Shown one piece after another: positions 59,401-64,000 of a DNA stretch of 64,000 nt (positions are counted from its first letter, which is position 1; each line of letters starts with the position of its first letter). The translations under genes were made by a program, and so were the position numbers. The DNA lies in NCBI RefSeq assembly GCF_900090045.1, contig NC_041786.1, forward strand, positions 511,501 through 575,500, given 5' to 3'. A model generated the notes under the pieces. The model ran no database searches, was not told the origin of the DNA, and was given only the letters and a program-made list of their open reading frames with translations. The stretch comes from Plasmodium malariae (Eukaryota; Apicomplexa; Aconoidasida; Haemosporida; Plasmodiidae).

Positions 59401-60201
59401 GTAAATGAAAAGAAAAAACATCAACATGTTAAAACTAAATGGAAATTCCCATTTTTACTCAATCCACAAAAATACAGACAGTTTGGGGATTTCAAACCAT
59501 CCTACTATATAAGGATACTTTATCGATCTTTATATAAAGTAAAAAAGAGACACGGAGGCACTAGAATTAAATATTTTTCATTAAATAAAAAAGGTGATTA
59601 TAATTATAGATTGAAGAAAATTTTAAGAAAAAATACGTACGAGAAATATTTTGAAAAAGAATTCAAAAAAGAGCACTTGACTTATCATGATAGTGATAGC
59701 AATTCTAGTGCAGGTAAAGAGCAAAATGAATCCAACAAAATAGAGCAAAATATGAAATGTACTTCTGAAAAGTTAAAAAGAATACACACGGACAATAGAA
59801 ATGACAAGGAAAAGGATACTCAACATTATAGAAATATTTATGACGAAACACTGCGATATTATTCAAACCATCAAAGAGGAAAACATCTGGAAAAAATGCA
59901 AAATGCCAATGATCGTATGTTTGAGAATAATGATGAAAATAAAAGGAAGGAATTGAAAAAAAAACATATTTATCAATACAAAACAAGGAATCTCAAAGTT
60001 AACGACAAATCTAGGCGTGTAAATAAATTAGAACATGAAAAAAAGAACACTAAAAAAAATCATGTACATAAAAAAAAAAAATATTTATATATTTCTAAAT
60101 TAGTTAAATGTGAATCAAAAGAAGTTGCTCTTCAAGCTTTCTCGTTACTTCTATCATTCCTTCTACATAAATCTCCTTATTACTTAAAAACCACATATTA
60201 G
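38467..60201 (+). CDS. VPS13: Giant VPS13-like bridge lipid-transfer protein
   Basis: 7,244 aa in one exon, roughly twice the usual VPS13 size. VPS13 proteins channel phospholipids at membrane contact sites. The chorein N-terminus is clear (FVSDILNKILGNFIYGLDEE; IDIPCRLNFGCVGYFKINLP), followed by INISIKNVHIRIEDF near residue 145 and repeating beta-rich groove segments (for example PKLSVFVTLKNIKIIISDKQ near 800). Six VAB-type segments with the conserved Asn lie between about 4160 and 5760 (VAVKNNTDFPLYIF, MINNALPKTMYLNY, VINRLNYPIKI, IVIINNTKMNIVF, YYLINLTKYNIKL, and IPIPLYWLVAENSF as a further blade). The C-terminal amphipathic region is at about 6640 (VLGAIDFIGNPLIIYKRWKKG), followed by a PH-like segment near 6895 (FLWVSNKEVGYC). 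Lys/Asn low-complexity inserts, including an NSQ-type run near residue 4615, account for much of the extra length. FFAT-like cores are at 611-617 and 3959-3965. K13 follows on the same strand. Confidence 0.93.
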   Translation: MFQKFVSDILNKILGNFIYGLDEEKIGLSDLLSGKLELTNIHFKQSIIDLIDIPCRLNFGCVGYFKINLPIFYFMKNPINVYIEDVIIVLSTIPSKYFDDKLYKEKYIENKKNYLLSSEYRAIVCSIEGGVIWQMILSLINNINISIKNVHIRIEDFSSNPSNCFAFGINIEEVFLSLPKEGLPFKRDGYYTKKNELVNNTMINMITVKKLGFYMDYLDMKKLINRKYFAQRNNPFVKNLHQYNNTDHEERNNVTKKKGKKKKKKKHIHKLFLKKGKNVKSNEENLNEFQNIIKDIKHNFSTARRNELDIKNMSKINKKIQELNERILGIKRNNDGSYNDNVDSKKDLNTQGSFMGNNSSSGIHRNSDNNKNNSNNNNNISNCLSTSDSCNKYGKKCSLSISNFYNFNFFSKKEEKVHTLIHDLHIDNDVSWIPCITQFANSLENKIIKGKKEELIKKKKKKRKINVYSECKKMNKSKVFNSAYNESKRYNNYQKDYAYGVNPSNNFIYDLKKINPKNDSTSYIKKAVSFLSMNSFTNTVNRKMLNRYDNGVVSKTKDHHLSDGYFTTKEKVSDSDPSYGSYVNKCRKVKNDKKRRKYTHLGNKEDEGGDVFYDVVDDCKKFSDNVQNSFFKNDEKIHLNFISDIEDKRRKKWRKGHKGTNHHSIVNTYEQFVDFKDTKEEKNVEEDRLSKYIKMNEIKEKVRKKKRKKIHSVYLMYEKTYKINKAKLNTFFLFLQLVKNIKHDYIINPNIFEGYGEIYLSLIPTDHGHLPFSRCFSSWGIQKRSEKEFDECLPKLSVFVTLKNIKIIISDKQILNIVKWVNFNFFTFYFWKAGIVSQFEKSKASNEEEIAYINNWVLKLLGTHGSKEEKLDAEKYCEEFENNHSINIINLLRSRAFCKLQEFKKEVELNKKNKVNNQMNSKKNHSSTSDNASSANAINADPMENNNIVMFPDDEDDNNDKGNALKQVANESIHVLKYLMKNQKVYDKIKNSFREKIFTIDICIDICIINSTFLLTVETSNEINARTVHFVKTYAVLMQCIHYHNQISNTHELKNSIDIELYPLTLLLIINNLDNKYIKPEINVLFILTSANRKESYENYHKKFLFNVENFEFLKKYNILKKRKNNLVHIKSREQSDTLNFGNIKQKLKFLVEDNFFYPKRENNIYCNELNDIVSSDPSIYLRYDNQLYTILEKPDHRLFLHNCAYSIFNINGKIINSFVDDYYHFTDKRAVLGKKKKSTFSFKRKEYFLELGAKYCNDILDNYTTHTNVFLDIQLEKTLSFVITKSGKSSEIQGYSLVLNPMKIVSELTPRLVSYEETLDAKKKNIYDSFFVQFDGIKIKRILNWQHAARNYKTYLDDHFIKPYRNLFHSKNKAFSLTKKDAPDKFSFILNRTKNRDHWGNQKEKAEGSKAEGITNDGHDRNYYNKLRSGNKADVYSDAHKGIYNDDCNDVHKDFYNDGYSDGCNEIRSTFYLSSDGNMSEIFNLKIRKKSSFSDCSSYEYNGNEGMELLRRASSCPATKIGKASIMSQIDIDDINRKKGLSYNVKEYKKKKNYKEENNNFFFFNTCANECEEREGQEIVINTDIYKKHKKSWNKRITNANSANYFTHNHNDKIYNNNSNYVLSMSDKTSCTIHLCHIKFNPTYPMFIVKLNEENLYVNVCDYDVEFFFLIFSDVYEHYNMQELMYKKNNILFLKKKIKSISKLNKKYYNNTLIGSSGNRTLFKKGFYRNRSTKKKSTSEMKGNYAEDANSKIKKQKDSSRNEKCSIVEDHGVMKQKKGIKTEGKNKKIYIKKEQLLETHSQEKYSIFCLKEDEKDQVIDFNKNTKKEELLKNKHERHKRKTYVGYMSDANLRRTKELSIREVKNALVQKNDKEDIFPKCRKCNSNTIFGSHAKDNLNLNAIKDKNYVNNLRKNEKKGNEREHCDNVDASLYDDEKSNISNENDEYIIKLNDNPDVLVLSSRKMTALRGSYHSNATSAVSDLVRDHSHERSSKVAKVKKKKRRKNNKQIGRKADRQKVGRTDGQLNRENPHFDEDAAKSRTLISSDDDSWVDLLENYDSNESLDDNEKKKVQNMLVDVESIKKRLSANNNFMITCSLSLSIKKIFVRLWKRKSPLKKQNKASNLDDLNISNSFQFIDKYTYSGRENRKNTTKKHNSSTHLNINNQQDDYKIGEEQDGYNFTSLLREDDMNLFQNKERNNITQEENEDEFLLNKNFITLNENLQKNMFNNMQYAVPLYTIIFSDICFVAKVEKNNCAYVLYSMNNVDIRDETNITLLSMSSIYHGDPKCSDKSVYFTCKKLMDVEKEQVINYEERKTKDSTIIKNEYNNNTLETDDTYLDYSISNIDLPDLNKTHFVLLYFGYLFKNNHTFKFILNRTKVKIFWEIIDELMSWIVNINELLPKIHTVELDTITKLNNSENKHLDYYLQKIQYINYDNVYFKQNDLLSALSLKRVYKIPITSFMNYYALEFQKEIADNQIESNECNTRECVKIENSGIYNKYIIDYTDMYDDSSDDVCIITDDTLVCNNLKNVILVDTNINVNRTIKEILFYENYFFNYSFNKINKKIDIEKIITGDNTKDTIYYKDKKTIHKKEKKYLNNSAKSFPASLHSATTSHVTNNELIKKKNHLEHFLVDTERQVSFDHLTDDLNCQYCCHLKNLHYTAYTKEICRAYAYPYIHVDVEINYFEFWISLDPIRIPQKRNTYLMSDARSNNMYYSRGKRSKRIRRNRKNLEQKWKKKSNSISSRSLRSTKGRHMKESASFSYYEKVQDGAGIENWEHVKNVEHREGGMDSKDGGEASSRKKTKFHEKIRHYKNMNIEKPYVLATKGCIKSVIFFLLYNDQKSDKREELSDEDCRKEDEHNINTSKLKRHVVSTKLINLNKKNEHVEELKNKVTEMMNYSNLSNVLNAQDFFKSKFIQWLNSISCFLPCVVNISIFLSQITSAIAKPVATNPFLKAYIDWNNVPYNNILLQPCRGKLNFEMKIPSSEILVERFLGINKITSLKFFKKNNLLYKNVVEGIDLNFYFEPVVVNIDSSTLTLLYQLYNIILDFCNYSMKFYSTKSKEDEEERMYRVNVHDDTYYDNWAEFIINDSFYLNVYDTNSCIDSCEYSAYINDELISDNTDLDRELNSYKYNEKNKLFANFFLKPPNNMHSKGLNEEKLSHGEFNKDILNTEQNEKKEIEMREENIVQNGGEINTVVHSEEQPMFTYESEKSVEGQNERYVSSDSHEKNKYHNNYVLDSNILNILMMNFVENVKINCTVNFDVLTFQIWDSNTAYNRCSLNFVIEYIYINFYTLSIYEKNVNCKNNELFNVNDNSSAFQKSISFNRKNNGVSKFSNVPMGSNGEDAPHENNKSFFLKRKYPSYLPNESSKMYSFNNNVDEMLNSSVSNVVYYDDTTTKKDGKKSINKYIYSKSAVEFIRNTDAENLSKKCNMSMMGDTMTDHMNNVNNNMDGIQEICNDMYDGRLPIFNSSNNNNCPDTNMFKYETLNMLKKERLKEKEDNKGLRKLFNWKNFFKNIEQFKIEIVNILKRIFFRKKVKEELEVKEGEAKEKGKKITKKKYENCNDIFMKNNFMFNDIKNYNENKVNKNIECKVEFLIYCENFNKKENSYQTFIEPMCTEIIAVKKDLNSPIHIYYYFSWLNINFNFNFLDNILSLCCSVIFSMITQRTRLLLGRHMYDVDRRKNHKIIMQSGRNEKLDDVSSRYPHTHHTNNNTIYHTEYDDNNTERKNVSEMDDTHTSMYFPNYYASMNEEQYRDLAIITNENVLFRYNKFDVLNSVNRSLDTYIFGEFILEKLLRNYQYSCQYPGDYLAKSENEYNLDKSQSPSEQLLHIKLFNFIKKNKRLEMNNICKINNLLGQPVAICTVHEKNPTPNVDIFTMCLQYNSKASKHAYDKKKQSVSPSPTKRFSKGDVLGNDSDAGDNSARNSRNSEGEKKKKEREKEKKKIPQSEIEYHDFYDLSDNENDKRKSTRQSRVIQNEKNAKNCYYNSSYYTDSSENKKKQPFKYQWKIISNNESLDLPTYENGKVKFFLIRFRLLNYIYDIPSSILNTESDNEDVIRIVIPERRLPPNINKQVEQDLYNDELLEIENKASSHNTYHTIYPTNYTSRRYNTSKDDTWKASNIPQPRNHLFIFFRTSSRISHEEKQEYDFFISSIVAVKNNTDFPLYIFKSVPGNSNKRSIFREYYHKYNMMPSPPPTYTLKIDKKLEKFIERKINTNNPLKHKGRKMNKDQDELNAGIAGGKKKRLHKYAHVGNNNSNIYADNYGDNYVNNNGNNDGSNYGTNNNNYNSSHVNCDAYTKANYTQSKSYVYGRKFINNIFPLMKMSSIEHYISGDIKFSSLATVKYKKKRKGKKRLKHELQKKLIKKKIKEIYIKSIWKKTKRKKISKYENTVPYDDKCRKILTSRNAYRNIMSINDSFFSFAKKSSSSSKKLSSEFAHIISDLSNITLSSLSSSLFSLDTSQSNSSVYDNSLYDYDMDNCEEQALLNEYFNKHSENKGNLDIIEISNNSNKLIPIPLYWLVAENSFIWLSIQNEKIYNCDLYDFLCREKNADYICTKSTLDNILNYQSPFVADSLKLFKPYLIRLKNLLLKENKMAQKRNNNKNNQNSQNSQNSQISKNGQNSQNGQNNKNGQHGQNRKNEQSNRNRQNLLNSYNMNYMNLKEVYFTSTIISVYNPNYVLHKKDAHNFYQINIEHALMINNALPKTMYLNYEIFKDKSKKDSHRSVSTYGSFHFTDKSNTYETTLNTGQSYSLESSCSCSSYDEDESTYRRYDTTSKDKEENNKSNYQGGRKEQHKMQSYDRTDKLRKMQSEQEDIRLKGSTNMEENAGNEFDKKEHVPIEQSNKVNRKNEKRITMLVDKLSTNTWKGMNKFNRMSGTTIGKDYNKSESKMMASNMTSDKQLLIRELNTNRNVFIYKNIKKNEKDTNKENMKSKTYVEEVNFTVMIKKETNKNIYVIRINPGQSIKLPFVPSNVNISFDGYYSKNISINYPHKKGREKIILEKEVKEEMSSFFTLDYNERDDRTSKNNEHTNSTYGKNCSDYTDADRINNTVEGADRKEQRDYRNNEYSKPITLVNRIIKDKGNYENVKNVPWKNEDKVVRKYAKYKSSNYEQFQNQLTIWAIFNEFYETGKNRYQDISLEKVHHGSYAVSCTFFVSACVINRLNYPIKIKRLNNDNTVVVEPYVRKLLPCEFAQRRNKLIISYETLKEIKNWVNYPLKNCMIKRKKLSKTRNKINKKNNKMGLRNRKNFDKAPNSQNELKTSKEEGQGMGKMKQIKPNSKNEKNGHNSETLEGKDKILDSNDKAQDASNEILEGNDKKVSRKFNLLSRLRNGKKTRCFFYRNNINKPLESEDFRITDLSTTRLVCSNKNKNIPQLKYSIYMSIAPMPFFRTTVMEILPYIVIINNTKMNIVFQEFIKNYTYFKYNSLEPGAYVEFHPQSKKKVMLKICGIFQNSFNFLIDDYLEKELYLENLERENEKVLDGLKQHDPASKNCTSMKADNANKGNNVNSDNNSNNDNNTSNNNVSNNNVSNNNDNSARVENNDFLNISQKLSALIGMGKSNHINSSKNVHMAEGQNNAHNSNISHDTLNVHSSSNNNSKERRGTSINSSNSVKHSLDIQGSIINGNSFVASNNNVKKYKYIDEFRFLYWSEVLDLTRVSMVYFRHPVISDENFKKEEKKLRKFNLLLKKHRGNDDIYLDMSKELIKGNNIPYEYTCCSMEISTFKGCKFVRFQDIDVVPYYLINLTKYNIKLRQVGIYEHSEVLHKIPKKKKKTFDEIFKNYAFNFSFYNPYKDPKLKVSILISNKKNEKNKKQKKLIRRKKNLKFRYSNSLIENLKNELNYLTFLATNYLTANEDVKVINDKIFRLKKFSEQVENLNDGNVNIMDLGNSNNVTLLKLKDGDTFVFILCTKKTYNGKTIFSFETYDDLISNVLNFSNSSYHHKQSYKLRKSFHHLLSTQMNRVYVKNRSKRKKNSNKSKNMKDLKKKKESQNFWYLINLFKKKSTARPMEKDPRISNIIADLYEKKIINRQEKKKKFTLNLNIFAHFIFKGLGLSINNYNLEEILYFSMEYILIIYKQINDKELFHINVGWLQIDNHTKNTDYKNVLLPIVDLKKKNETYNSFNTHEKMCESTNETFEKFNKNSTFFKQMKYNSNDTFSYFMKDKSNNFSKNNSDNMLNSLHSYKKKSFDSYFENDNLLISTNINNPLCNSYKIFIPSFFYSEYNSILNIVIIKQKRGNMKNFLELSDVSIKISPMSINIDSYFIIEILKIFDELLKIMEFDLSDYNSLNLEKNIELRDNDFDSLEYKKNIGPLEELIKHYILKDYYLYEQIANFKFSSIKDVGKMNDNNLFHSSILYNRNSTDVLDLKAYITMIKEYKTVEQRSTKNTDQLMKDGNHLDTIMLSPLCIENAGKNKHLNFGISNNSLISKQSTKRSPSNDVLVERNDTFFSAHNGSSLCSSKINDERTPQKDQIYKLLTRNKTEEDNIMNSIYNSDVFNEDKMSYLQNCEKYYKHLLNNRKRILKKIQNINLKNSLISFDKLFISKLEINEIKLIINIKNRSLSYDKKSEIMGSNVMNALVVLIMNIPNISDAHLHFEKEVKKNMCGSLHALIFNEVMNDYINPGMNQMFNVLGAIDFIGNPLIIYKRWKKGYHAFIKDLKKSVDSCSFPLLFCILLLNIIGKFGKSLLSGVLEGVSRLCGSWSTCFERFSRNADNYSIVTNTYILQSEILDQPSNCAEGICYGCHSFLNILTISCVNTLYKPFVALKKSKGFRKNEKDKCKIFLSALKVLSYGLFSGLSSLFFGFFNSILSFFTFLFIGTLNQIQTLTMKSVVRPKKMSVIKEYAKFVNYEYPLSFSNHVINEKKKKKELLKKNIVAIILLYTIRDNNPSNIKSFLWVSNKEVGYCQKDKLLWSLYINCIIKVDILLIQVDSGGQVKKHTIFNRSKNDSKRNKSNFNSKSNCNNNNSGNNNVNEKKKHQHVKTKWKFPFLLNPQKYRQFGDFKPSYYIRILYRSLYKVKKRHGGTRIKYFSLNKKGDYNYRLKKILRKNTYEKYFEKEFKKEHLTYHDSDSNSSAGKEQNESNKIEQNMKCTSEKLKRIHTDNRNDKEKDTQHYRNIYDETLRYYSNHQRGKHLEKMQNANDRMFENNDENKRKELKKKHIYQYKTRNLKVNDKSRRVNKLEHEKKNTKKNHVHKKKKYLYISKLVKCESKEVALQAFSLLLSFLLHKSPYYLKTTY

Positions 60202-61706
60202 ACAAGGGAGCGAAAACATATACATGCACATATATATACATAATTCATAACCATATGTTACAGCTGTTATATTGATAATTATAAAAGAATAACATAATTG
60301 AAATAGAATAATATTTAAAAAAGTAAAGCAAGTGTGCTTAAAATATTATAGTACCATTTGAAAAATATCGCATAAACATAATTTTATAATGGATATAACA
60401 TAAAATTTAATAATGTAGTTGAAGAGCACAAATAATAGTATTACACTATTTTGCAAGAATTGCTACATTTTTTATGTTCACATAGTATGTTTATTTTATT
60501 TTAATTACTTATTTTTAAGTATTCTTTTACTTGTAATATATGTGAAATAAAGTCAAAAGAAAAAATTATTTTTTTCGTTCTTTTCTTTTTTTCCCAAAGA
60601 TGTTTTTTTTTTTTTTTTTTTTTTTGTGTAAGTCTTTTTTAGACAAGTTTTGTTATATTTATTAATTTAATTTAATAATTTCAGTATATTTTATTTAATT
60701 ATATGTTATGCGTTTATATAGTTTGTTATATTTTAATTTAAAATCCATATTTTTAAAACTTTTTTATAATTTTTTTTTTTGATTAATACGTTAGATTTTT
60801 TATTTTCTAAGTACCATACTTTCTGTATCATCGTTATTTATTTTTTTTATATAGTTATTTTGTACTTTATTTTTTTAAGTGAAACATTACCTATTTTGCT
60901 ATTTTAAAGGTTCTAATTATTTAATTTTGAATAGTGTCTCTTTACAATTTAATAAAGTTAAATTAAAATTCTCTGTATATACTTTAAATATTTTCGCTCT
61001 TTTATTTTTGTGTAATTGGTGAGTTTGTACGATAACTTTTGTTCCTTTTTTTTATTGCGTATGTATAATATAATTTTTTTTGAAGATATTTAACTTGGAG
61101 AAACAAATAAAAAGAAAAAGAAATAATACGCAATAAACCCTTGTGTATACAACTATTTCTCCTGTATAGCGTATAATATTGTTATCACAGTAACAATAAA
61201 TTCGTAATTTAAAGGGAACCAATTTATAAACGCGTTTTTATATATTTGAATATGCAGGTTCTTTATAAAATATATGTATGTATGTACATGTGTGTATAGG
61301 TATATATATATATATGCGAATACGTCATTTTATATATGCTTATTATATGTTAACATTTAAAATATTTATAATAAAAAATTACACATCTGTGGGATAATAC
61401 CAGCTGTGCTTTAAAATAATTTCTTCATTTTCTCTATATTATTTATTATTCATATTATAAAGTGGAGAACGCAAAAGGTTTCATTATAAATATATATATA
61501 TGTTTATCCGTTTTGCATATAATAAAAAACGCATTATTAGTTTTTTTTATTTTGCATTTTAAGCCGGACTATTCATACTTTTTGTGTACAACCAAACACA
61601 ATTTCTTATTATACAAAATAGTCTTTTTCTTTTATAAAAATAGCACTTCAAAAATAATATTTTCCGTAAATATTTTACAGTTATATCTACACAAATAAAT
61701 AAATAT

Positions 61707-61745
<39 letters not shown>

Positions 61746-62113
61746 AGGTCCTTTAAAATGTTATGATTTTTAAAAGGTAATTTTCATATATAAATTCTGC
61801 GAGCAAATTTGTTTTTTTTTATTCATTCCTTGTATAATATTTGTGCATAATTTTCTGAACATGTAATATTGTTTAAGTAAATTAACTTCATAGTTATCTG
61901 AACAATTTAGTAACTACGACAAAAAAGATACGTAAACACTACTAAATAAAGAACAGTAATTATTTCGTTAATTCGAACTTAACCATTATACTAATATATT
62001 TAAATGCTTGTTTCTTTTTACGTGTAATATATTTCCTTTTTTATTTTTATTTAAGGCATATATTAATAATAAATTGGAAAGAAGATTTAGTATTATGACA
62101 TATCCCACTTAAA

Positions 62114-62146
<33 letters not shown>

Positions 62147-63500
62147 CGTACATATACGTGTTTATGTTATTATGTATTTCCATTTGCGTTTGCTGACCTT
62201 TTTTATTGCTATCCATATATTTGTATATGAACTGTTCATATTTTTACCCATTAAAACAATTTAAAATTAGCAAAATAGTGAATTAATATGTAACAAAATA
62301 ATTGTATGGTAATACAAAAAACAAAAATTTACGAATTTATAAATAATACAAATGAAATATGAAAAAACCGTTGTCATAAAACACTTAAAAAATATTATTT
62401 TCAAGAGTACATATTTATTTCCCTCTATACATATATTTGTCTCGTTTATTTTCAAAAATTTGTGTGATAATTTTTTTAATATACTAGCACTAAGGTAAAA
62501 ATCGGCATGGAACAAGTATGACAAAATTTGTTCGTGCATAATATAATTTCATTACTTTTTTGAATAAAATTTTAGAATTTTATTTTTTTTTTAATTTTAT
62601 ATTAATTAATAACATATTTTTACTATGTATATATAATATTAATTTTTTTATAAAGGAAAAAATAAAACAAAAAATCCTTTTTTCCTACAGAATAATGCAT
62701 ATTATATATATATATATAATATATGTTGAATATACATAATAATATTCTAAATATACATTTTGTCTATATATGTAATATATAATAATATATATATATAATG
62801 ATATATGAAAATGAAACAATAAGAAAATATGATCATAATAAAACATTCCTGAAGCCATATATTTCTGTTTTTTTTTTGCAAGTTTTTTTTTCTTTTAATA
62901 ATTCTATTTACATACATTATATAAATAATATATATATTTATATTTTATATGATTAATTAGTATAATAATAGATATAATAAATATAAAAATAAAAAAATGA
63001 ATAATTAATATTATATAAACTATTGTTTTTTAATTTTCTATTTTTAATTTTTTTTTTCATTTAAAAAAAATTATTAAATGTATGAATTCTATTGTTTTAA
63101 ATATTTTTACCTTTTTTTATTTCATAATTTTTTATAATATGCATAAATTTTTTTTGTGTTAATTATTTTATATAGATATATGCTATCTATAAACAAATGT
63201 ATGTATATGTATAATATTTATATGCATATATGATTGAATAGGGAAGAATGAGAAAACTTCTTTGTTTTATTACTTTGCACGTACTTTATTTTGTTAAAAT
63301 GTAATTTTAAAATACTTGTTTTAACAGTTTTGTTGTATTTATATAATAACCAATATGATATTGTAGATTTTATTTTTTTAGTTTTACATAAAAAAAATAT
63401 GTTTTATTTTTTACTCTTCCTTGTCTTATGTTATATATATATTTTTAAACATTCAGAAGAGAAAGAATTATAACATATTTTAAACATACATATATGTACT

Positions 63501-63535
<35 letters not shown>

Positions 63536-63766
63536 CATATTAGAAATAAATATGTACAGGTTTTATGCTTATTTTTTGCTTTTCTATCTTTATGTAGTAT
63601 AGTATATTTCTGTTTCTTTGGCAAACACCATTTTTGTTAATTTTTTAGTAAATAAAACAAATAGAACAAAATATAAAACAGAGCGACAAAATAATAAAAC
63701 GAAGTATAAAACAGAGTAACCGATGAAATCACACTTACGAAATGTACATCATTAGAGTCATAAAAA
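60202..63766. other. Intergenic region upstream of K13
   Basis: This is the 3' region of VPS13 and the promoter/5' UTR region of K13. It holds poly(T) (60603-60625), several (TA)n tracts (61708-61741, 62121-62145, 63500-63533) and dense TATAATATAT sequence at 62700-63000. The ORFs at 61462-61698 and 63291-63473 are Ile/Phe/Tyr-rich and not supported as genes. The last 130 bases before the ATG are A-rich with AAAACAGAGYRA-like short repeats, consistent with a 5' leader. Confidence 0.55.
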
Positions 63767-64000
63767 ATGGAAGGAGAAAAAATAAAATCCAACAGTATTT
63801 CAAATTTTTCTGTCACGTATGATAGAGAATCCGGTGTTAACAGCAACAGCGATGACAGAAGTGAAAGTAGTAGTGAAAATGAGTCTAATTCATTTATGAA
63901 TATGACAAGCGATAAAAATGAAAAAACAGAAAATAATAGTTTTGCATTAAATAATAGCAGTTTTGTAAACATGAAAGATAGTTTATTAGAGTCGATAGAT
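63767..64000 (+). CDS. K13: Kelch13 (K13), N-terminal part only
   Basis: The first 78 codons are present and the frame is open at the window end. The start MEGEKIKSNSISNFSVTYDR, followed by ESGVNSNSDD and TSDKNEKTENNSF.LNNSSF and DSLLESID, matches the K13 N-terminus as I know it from P. falciparum, with scattered substitutions and a small deletion after residue 6. K13 is a BTB-kelch protein at the cytostome/Kelch13 compartment needed for haemoglobin endocytosis; propeller mutations in P. falciparum reduce artemisinin susceptibility. Only the poorly conserved Apicomplexa-specific N-terminal segment is visible here; the coiled coil, BTB and kelch domains lie beyond the edge. The ATG has an AAAAAA context, typical for the genus. 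Confidence 0.95.
   Translation, partial: MEGEKIKSNSISNFSVTYDRESGVNSNSDDRSESSSENESNSFMNMTSDKNEKTENNSFALNNSSFVNMKDSLLESID

Noticed and set aside
61462..61698. ORF upstream of K13
   Set aside because: Ile/Phe/Tyr/Leu-rich, T-rich on the coding strand unlike real exons here, no ATG start (GTG), no domain.
1..64000. tRNA, rRNA, spliceosomal snRNA, CRISPR arrays, transposons, telomere repeats
   Set aside because: Looked for by eye on both strands (T-loop GGTTCRA, U4/U5/U6 5' ends, GGGTTYA repeats); none found. A tRNAscan/Infernal run would be decisive.

Overview
The window is nuclear DNA of a malaria parasite (genus Plasmodium). Coding and especially noncoding DNA is extremely AT-rich. Coding regions carry long Asn/Lys/Ser low-complexity runs, noncoding gaps are full of poly(A)/poly(T), (TA)n and GTAC/ATGCAT-type microsatellite DNA, and introns are short with gt..ag ends. 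The right edge holds the first 78 codons of Kelch13 (K13), whose N-terminus I recognise as very close to, but not identical with, the P. falciparum protein. From memory the P. falciparum chromosome 13 K13 neighbourhood has the same gene set (VPS13-like, PRP4, aminomethyltransferase, TLD protein, HSP110). The intergenic style and divergence suggest a non-Laverania species such as P. malariae or P. ovale, but I cannot settle the species from this window.

Layout, left to right. 533-1781 (+): a spliced Usb1-type U6 snRNA phosphodiesterase. About 3740-5221 (+): an Asn-rich, probably nuclear protein of unknown function. 5222-11422: a 6.2 kb stretch with no clear gene, which must contain the unseen first exon of the next gene. 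11423-17207 (+): a large protein combining a RING-CH zinc finger with an FHA domain. Then four minus-strand genes in a row: an ER Hsp110/Grp170-type chaperone ending in KDEL (19734-22601), a TLD-domain protein with an N-myristoylation-like start (24884-27451), a glycine-cleavage T-protein with a very long N-terminal extension (29118-31703), and the U4/U6 snRNP WD40 protein PRP4 (33286-35202). 35203-38466 is the spacer between PRP4 and VPS13, which diverge. 38467-60201 (+) is a single uninterrupted 7,244-codon VPS13-like lipid-transfer protein. 60202-63766 is the K13 upstream region, and K13 (+) begins at 63767 and runs off the window.

The genes do not form one pathway. They are housekeeping functions: U6/tri-snRNP biology (Usb1, PRP4), ER folding (Hsp110), one-carbon metabolism (T-protein), membrane-contact lipid transfer (VPS13) and endocytosis/artemisinin susceptibility (K13). 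Most intergenic gaps carry their own minisatellite, with periods of 13, 14, 15, 20, 21 or 22 bp, and these create many spurious open frames. No mobile element, CRISPR array, tRNA or rRNA was seen. The points most worth checking are the microexon structure of Usb1, the RING-CH/FHA architecture and unresolved ends of that gene, FFAT-like motifs and six spread-out VAB-type repeats in the giant VPS13, and the GTAC-rich 21-bp array abutting PRP4.
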